The notes below the pieces were generated by a model, which saw only the letters and a list, made by a program, of their open reading frames with translations, was not told where the DNA came from and searched no databases. From positions 1 through 32,902 of the forward strand of contig PHBQ01000024.1 of the NCBI GenBank assembly GCA_002841975.1: a DNA stretch of 32,902 bases, written 5' to 3'. The DNA is from Candidatus Cloacimonetes bacterium HGW-Cloacimonetes-1. Its GTDB lineage: Bacteria > Cloacimonadota > Cloacimonadia > Cloacimonadales > Cloacimonadaceae. Positions 29,376 to 32,902 of the stretch are shown piece after piece. Numbering within the stretch: the first letter of the stretch is position 1; each line of letters starts with the position of its first letter. Made by a program: the position numbers and the translations under genes.

Positions 29376-30179
29376 ATGCCAGATAGTACAGCTGTATTTT
29401 TATCCGCATGGGGCAGCATTGTGGACAAAGCGCCCCATTATATGATCACCTACGGAGCAAAGTTATTGGCAGCAATCCTGATCTACATCATTGGGAAGTG
29501 GGTTGCCAGAATGGTGTCAAACCTGCTGCGCAGGATGATGAACCATGGCAAAGTTGACGCATCTTTGGTCTCTTTTATCGGCAACCTAGTCTATGCCATC
29601 CTGCTGGTATTCGTCATTGTTGCTGCCATCAGCAAGCTCGGGGTACAGACCACGTCGTTTATAGCCCTCATTGGTGCCGCCGGTTTGGCAGTTGGCATGG
29701 CCTTGCAAGGTTCTCTTTCCAACTTTGCGGCAGGTGTGATGCTGATCCTGTTCAAACCATTCAAAGTTGGAGATACTATCACCGGTGCAGGAATGACCGG
29801 CAAGGTTCATGATATCGGGATCTTTCACACTATCATCCTCACCAGTGACAACCGTAAATTGATCATTCCCAATGCAAAACTATCCGCAGATTCGATCACT
29901 AACTTTAGTGCTATGCCAACCCGGAGGATAGAGCTGAGTATTGCCGTTCCAGCCACGTCAGATATCATTGTGGTACGTGATCTACTAACCGGAATCCTGG
30001 GTTCTGAAGAGCGTGTTTTGAAGGATCCTGCACCGGTAGTGAACCTCAATGATGCCAATGCGGTTACCATTACATTTGGCTTGTATGCTCACGTGAAGAG
30101 CACGGAACTCGGCAGTATCCAGTCCGCTTTAGTAGAGAAAATCAAGACCAACCTCACAGCAAAAGAAATCTGGAAATAA
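29376..30179 (+). CDS. mscS: Small-conductance mechanosensitive channel, MscS family
   Basis: Membrane channel opening under osmotic downshock. The 267 residues have three hydrophobic helices (about 15-40, 60-85, 90-115). The glycine/alanine-packed pore helix reads GLAVGMALQGSLSNFAAGVMLI, followed by the cytoplasmic beta domain FKPFKVGDTI, KVHDIGIFHTIILTSDNRKLIIPNAKL. The length matches the short single-domain MscS. AAGGAG precedes ATG 29376; an earlier ATG in frame at 29346 has none. It is followed after 12 bases by the DUF3078 gene on the same strand, so the two are probably cotranscribed. Confidence 0.95.
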   Translation: MPDSTAVFLSAWGSIVDKAPHYMITYGAKLLAAILIYIIGKWVARMVSNLLRRMMNHGKVDASLVSFIGNLVYAILLVFVIVAAISKLGVQTTSFIALIGAAGLAVGMALQGSLSNFAAGVMLILFKPFKVGDTITGAGMTGKVHDIGIFHTIILTSDNRKLIIPNAKLSADSITNFSAMPTRRIELSIAVPATSDIIVVRDLLTGILGSEERVLKDPAPVVNLNDANAVTITFGLYAHVKSTELGSIQSALVEKIKTNLTAKEIWK

Positions 30180-30191
30180 AGGAGTAAACCC

Positions 30192-31061
30192 ATGAAAAGC
30201 CTGTTTATCTACCTATTTATTATTATATTGATCCCGGTTGCATTGACTGCTGAGGATTGGAAGTTCAGCTCGGATATGAGCCTTTCCTTGACCCAAAGCG
30301 CGTACAGTGACTCCTGGCAAGGCACGGAACTCAGCAGTATCACATGGCTAGCAGCATCAAATTCTACAGCCGAGAAACAGCTGAAACCCTGGCTCAACAA
30401 TAAATCAACTTTAAAGCTCGGCTTTGGGCAAACGCACCTGCAAAAGATCAATGCCAGTGGTGACAAGTATTGGGAACAACCGGATAAATCTACAGATAAG
30501 ATAGATCTGGAATCCGTTTTGCGGATTAACACCGGAGGCTGGGTAGATCCCTTTATCGCAGGCAGATGGGAATCTCAATTTATCGATAAGTCGGACGCTG
30601 CCAAACTGCGGGTGATCAACCCCATGCTCTTAACAGAAACCGCCGGTATAATTCGAACCCTTATTCAAAATGACAAGACTACATTCAACGCTCGTTTGGG
30701 TGGAGCTTTCCGCGAATTCATCGATCGTGATGCTTTACAAACGGCAGGAGACCGGAAGACCGAGACTACTACCGATGGTGGTATCGAAATGGTATCCGAA
30801 TTCAAGCATGGGTTTAGCCCCGTTGATGCCAATTTCAAATCCAGACTTCAGGTCTATCAAGCCTTGATCAATTCCAAAAGCGATGACCTGAACGAGGATT
30901 GGAAGTCTCCGGACATGGTGTGGGAAAACGTCCTTACAGGTAAAGTATGGGGGATTGTTTCCGCCAGTTTGACCTTTGAAGCAAGATACGAAAAAGAAGC
31001 CGTGCACGAACTGCAATGGAAACAGATCTTGGGTTTGGGAGTCAGCTACTCCTTATTCTAG
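30192..31061 (+). CDS. DUF3078-type predicted outer-membrane protein
   Basis: A 289-residue exported protein: signal peptide 1-20 (ends LTAEDWK), then alternating polar/hydrophobic beta strands up to a terminal aromatic residue (GLGVSYSLF), as in outer-membrane beta barrels. The early WKFSSDMSLSLTQSAYSDSW, the WLNNKSTLKLGFG stretch and the KSTDKIDLESVLRIN part match the DUF3078 style of Bacteroidetes-like bacteria. Function unknown. AAAGGAG lies upstream of ATG. It follows mscS and is closed by a terminator, so a membrane-channel gene and an outer-membrane protein form one unit. Confidence 0.75.
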   Translation: MKSLFIYLFIIILIPVALTAEDWKFSSDMSLSLTQSAYSDSWQGTELSSITWLAASNSTAEKQLKPWLNNKSTLKLGFGQTHLQKINASGDKYWEQPDKSTDKIDLESVLRINTGGWVDPFIAGRWESQFIDKSDAAKLRVINPMLLTETAGIIRTLIQNDKTTFNARLGGAFREFIDRDALQTAGDRKTETTTDGGIEMVSEFKHGFSPVDANFKSRLQVYQALINSKSDDLNEDWKSPDMVWENVLTGKVWGIVSASLTFEARYEKEAVHELQWKQILGLGVSYSLF

Positions 31062-31082
31062 TCTTAATACATATCTTACTAA

Positions 31083-31117
31083 AACAAAGCCCGGCTTCAC
31101 AGTCGGGCTTTGTTTTT
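31083..31117 (+). terminator. Rho-independent terminator after the DUF3078 gene
   Basis: A 14-bp stem (AACAAAGCCCGGCT with AGTCGGGCTTTGTT, one G-T pair) has loop TCAC and is followed by a T run. It ends the mscS-DUF3078 unit. Confidence 0.92.
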
Positions 31118-31118
31118 A

Positions 31119-31146
31119 TTGACACTCCGGTAGCCGTCTATATTTG
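31119..31146 (+). promoter_or_regulatory. Weak promoter candidate upstream of the pyridoxamine kinase gene
   Basis: TTGACA at 31119-31124 follows the terminator directly. The -10 match is poor (TATATT after 14 bases or TATTTG after 16). If real, it would place the start of transcription near 31152, downstream of the TTG at 31144, and so support the GTG start of the kinase. Confidence 0.3.
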
Positions 31147-31179
31147 GATATCATACAAAAACACCGGAGTAAAGACGAA

Positions 31180-32028
31180 GTGAAACAAAGAAGTAAAAGA
31201 GTACTAGCCATCCACGATCTTTCCAGTTTTGGCCATACGTCCTTGATGGCAATCATCCCGATCTTGTACAGTCGGGGAATCCAAGTATGTGCCTTGCCTA
31301 CAGCACTGTTGTCCAGTAATACGTGTTACGAGGACTATGTGATGCAGGATACGACAGATTTGATGCAATCTATGCCCCTCCATTGGGTAAAGCTGGGCCT
31401 TGAATTTGATGCCATCTACAGCGGATTTTTGGGAAGTCCTGTGCAAGCCAATATCGTGAACGATCTCATTTCGAAGTATCGCACCGAAAGCACTTTGATC
31501 ATAGTAGATCCCGTCCTGGCAGATGATGGCAAGCTCTATTCCTGCTATGACGAGCAGATGGTTGATGCCATGAAGACTCCTCTCCATCGCGCCGACATTA
31601 TCACTCCCAATTTCACAGAGGCGTGCCTGCTAACAAACACCGTTTATCGGCTAGATCCTGATGAACCTTGCATCCGTGACATCTGTACCAAACTGGCAGA
31701 GCAGGGACCTCGACACATCGTGATCACAAGTATCCCCGGCAGCGACCCCAGGCAAACTCACATCGCATATTACAACACTATTACTCAATACTTCCAGCTA
31801 TACCCCTGCGATTATATGCCCTGCTTCTATCCCGGTACCGGAGATGTCTTTACTACGGTTCTGCTGGCAGATGTCCTGAACGGTATTCCGCTCGAGCTTG
31901 CCATCCCCAATGCCAGGGACTTTGTATTTAATGCGATCAAGCTTTCTTTGGACGTCGATAGTCCCCATCAGGAAGGTCTTTGCTTGGATATAGTACTCAA
32001 TCAATCCGGAGGATTTTATGTCCGTTAA
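31180..32028 (+). CDS. Pyridoxal/pyridoxamine kinase
   Basis: Ribokinase-fold kinase phosphorylating vitamin B6 vitamers. The Firmicutes-like pyridoxamine kinase pattern is clear: RVLAIHDLSSFGHTSLMA, LPTALLSSNTCYED, FDAIYSGFLGSPVQ, IIVDPVLADDGKLYS and DIITPNFTEACLLT. The catalytic region FYPGTGDVFTTVLLADVLNG has the anion hole and Asp base. The frame opens at TTG 31144, but GTG 31180 has GGAG ten bases upstream and leaves 282 residues, so I chose it with moderate certainty. The stop overlaps the next gene start by 11 bases. A PLP-dependent gcv system (gcvH) is in the window but not linked. Confidence 0.85.
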   Translation: MKQRSKRVLAIHDLSSFGHTSLMAIIPILYSRGIQVCALPTALLSSNTCYEDYVMQDTTDLMQSMPLHWVKLGLEFDAIYSGFLGSPVQANIVNDLISKYRTESTLIIVDPVLADDGKLYSCYDEQMVDAMKTPLHRADIITPNFTEACLLTNTVYRLDPDEPCIRDICTKLAEQGPRHIVITSIPGSDPRQTHIAYYNTITQYFQLYPCDYMPCFYPGTGDVFTTVLLADVLNGIPLELAIPNARDFVFNAIKLSLDVDSPHQEGLCLDIVLNQSGGFYVR

Positions 32029-32851
32029 ACGTATGTGTATCACGGATTTTGATGGCACGCTCCTGGGCAGTGACCGCAAGGTATCGGATGCCAATCTGCT
32101 CACTCTAGCGGAGCTTCCTCAACATGACGTAATCCGTGTATTGGCAACAGGCAGGTCTTTGTGGAGCCTGAAACGTGTGATAGATCAAAGCTTCCCTCTG
32201 GATTATGTAATCTTTGCCACAGGTGCGGGAGTCATGAACTGGAAGACCCAGGAAATGATCTATACCTGCAATCTCTCCCGCGCCGATATTGTTCGCACCA
32301 ACTCCATACTGAACAGCTATGATGTGGACTACATGATTCACTACCCCATCCCGGATACGCACTTCATGCATTATTGCACAAAGCATGGTCTGCAAGATTA
32401 TTGGGATCGTATAGACTATTACCGCGCCTTTTCCAAAGAGCTAACAGATGTAGATTTCTCCGCAATCAATGAGGCAACCCAGTTCATGGCGATTGCCGAA
32501 TCCACCCAGGAAGCTGTGTATCAGGAGCTCGTGACTGCCCTCAAACCGCTCAATTGCATACGTACCACTTCACCGATCGATCTGAAATCACTGTGGATAG
32601 AGATATTTGCCGAACCGGTTTCAAAAGGACGGAGTTTGAAGTATCTGGCAGATCTACTCGATTGCCGGATTGAAGATGCTATGGTGATCGGGAATGATTT
32701 TAACGATGAGGATATGCTCTGCCTCTGCCCCAATGCTTTTGTGACTGCCAATGCTCCGGAGGAACTACGGATCAAACACATCAATGTGGCACATCATGAT
32801 CGGGATGGCTTTAGCGAAGCCGTGCAAATGTGGCAGCGCAATACTTGGTGA
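32018..32851 (+). CDS. Cof-type HAD-IIB phosphatase
   Basis: Haloacid-dehalogenase phosphatase with a C2B cap, 277 residues. The nucleophile Asp10 and Asp12 lie in TDFDGTLLG, motif II is LATGRSLW, the conserved lysine is in SKGRSLKYLADLL and motif IV is VIGNDFNDEDMLC. Substrate is not evident; Cof-type enzymes often act on sugar phosphates, pyridoxal phosphate or flavin mononucleotide. It overlaps the kinase gene by 11 bases with GGAGGA upstream, so a role in vitamin B6 phosphate balance (kinase plus phosphatase) is attractive but inferred. The 51 bases after the stop hold nothing I can name. Confidence 0.9.
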   Translation: MSVKRMCITDFDGTLLGSDRKVSDANLLTLAELPQHDVIRVLATGRSLWSLKRVIDQSFPLDYVIFATGAGVMNWKTQEMIYTCNLSRADIVRTNSILNSYDVDYMIHYPIPDTHFMHYCTKHGLQDYWDRIDYYRAFSKELTDVDFSAINEATQFMAIAESTQEAVYQELVTALKPLNCIRTTSPIDLKSLWIEIFAEPVSKGRSLKYLADLLDCRIEDAMVIGNDFNDEDMLCLCPNAFVTANAPEELRIKHINVAHHDRDGFSEAVQMWQRNTW

Positions 32852-32902
32852 GCAAGTTTAGGTTCTTTATCTTCAAGAAATGGTAGAAAGCTCTGCCCAA
32901 AA

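Overview
The window reads as an ordinary chromosomal segment of a Gram-negative, LPS-making bacterium. The Kdo genes (kdsA, kdsC), the Lpt genes (lptC, lptA/OstA-like, lptB), exported lipoproteins, a C-terminal domain resembling the type IX secretion sorting domain and a DUF3078-type outer-membrane protein all point that way. Protein style and the short dispersed repeats carrying a CCCTCGTG core suggest a Candidatus Cloacimonadota (Cloacimonas-like) or Fibrobacteres-Chlorobi-Bacteroidetes relative. That placement is inference; no rRNA is present to confirm it. I see no phage, transposase or CRISPR.

From 1 to 13.65 kb everything lies on the minus strand and is packed head to tail. In order of transcription: tRNA-Lys, metK, a small membrane protein, kdsA, kdsC, lptC, lptA, lptB, rpoN, lpdA, hpf, a terminator, hprK, ptsH, ptsI, pgi, and two serine tRNAs. 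This is the rpoN/Lpt/Kdo neighbourhood known from Proteobacteria. Here it is extended by metK upstream, by a dihydrolipoyl dehydrogenase between rpoN and hpf, and by a regulatory PTS (HPr kinase, HPr, enzyme I) ending in glucose-6-phosphate isomerase. No PTS permease is visible. metK has a structured leader with a terminator and a possible antiterminator, probably an S-adenosylmethionine-type switch.

From 13.65 to 20.4 kb: a secreted C10-peptidase-like protein that lacks the catalytic cysteine, an aroA-alkD pair (minus), a dCMP deaminase (plus) with a clean terminator, and a large LruC/DUF4114 lipoprotein (minus).

From 20.4 to 24.5 kb: a compact plus-strand operon for an energy-coupling-factor (ECF) transporter, S component, two ATPases and EcfT. 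A fifth gene, an exported protein with two copies of a sulfite-oxidase-fold-like unit, is inserted after the S component. This is the most system-like novelty of the window.

From 24.4 to 29.1 kb (minus): a metallophosphoesterase, a family 4 uracil-DNA glycosylase, a probable RNA polymerase omega-like protein with an acidic tail, gmk, gcvH, an exported glutathione peroxidase and a conserved hypothetical membrane protein. From 29.3 kb to the end (plus): an MscS channel, a DUF3078 protein, a terminator, a pyridoxal/pyridoxamine kinase and a Cof-type HAD phosphatase.

Three copies of an intergenic repeat made of 11-bp direct units plus an inverted unit sit at about 13.75, 20.70 and 27.61 kb.
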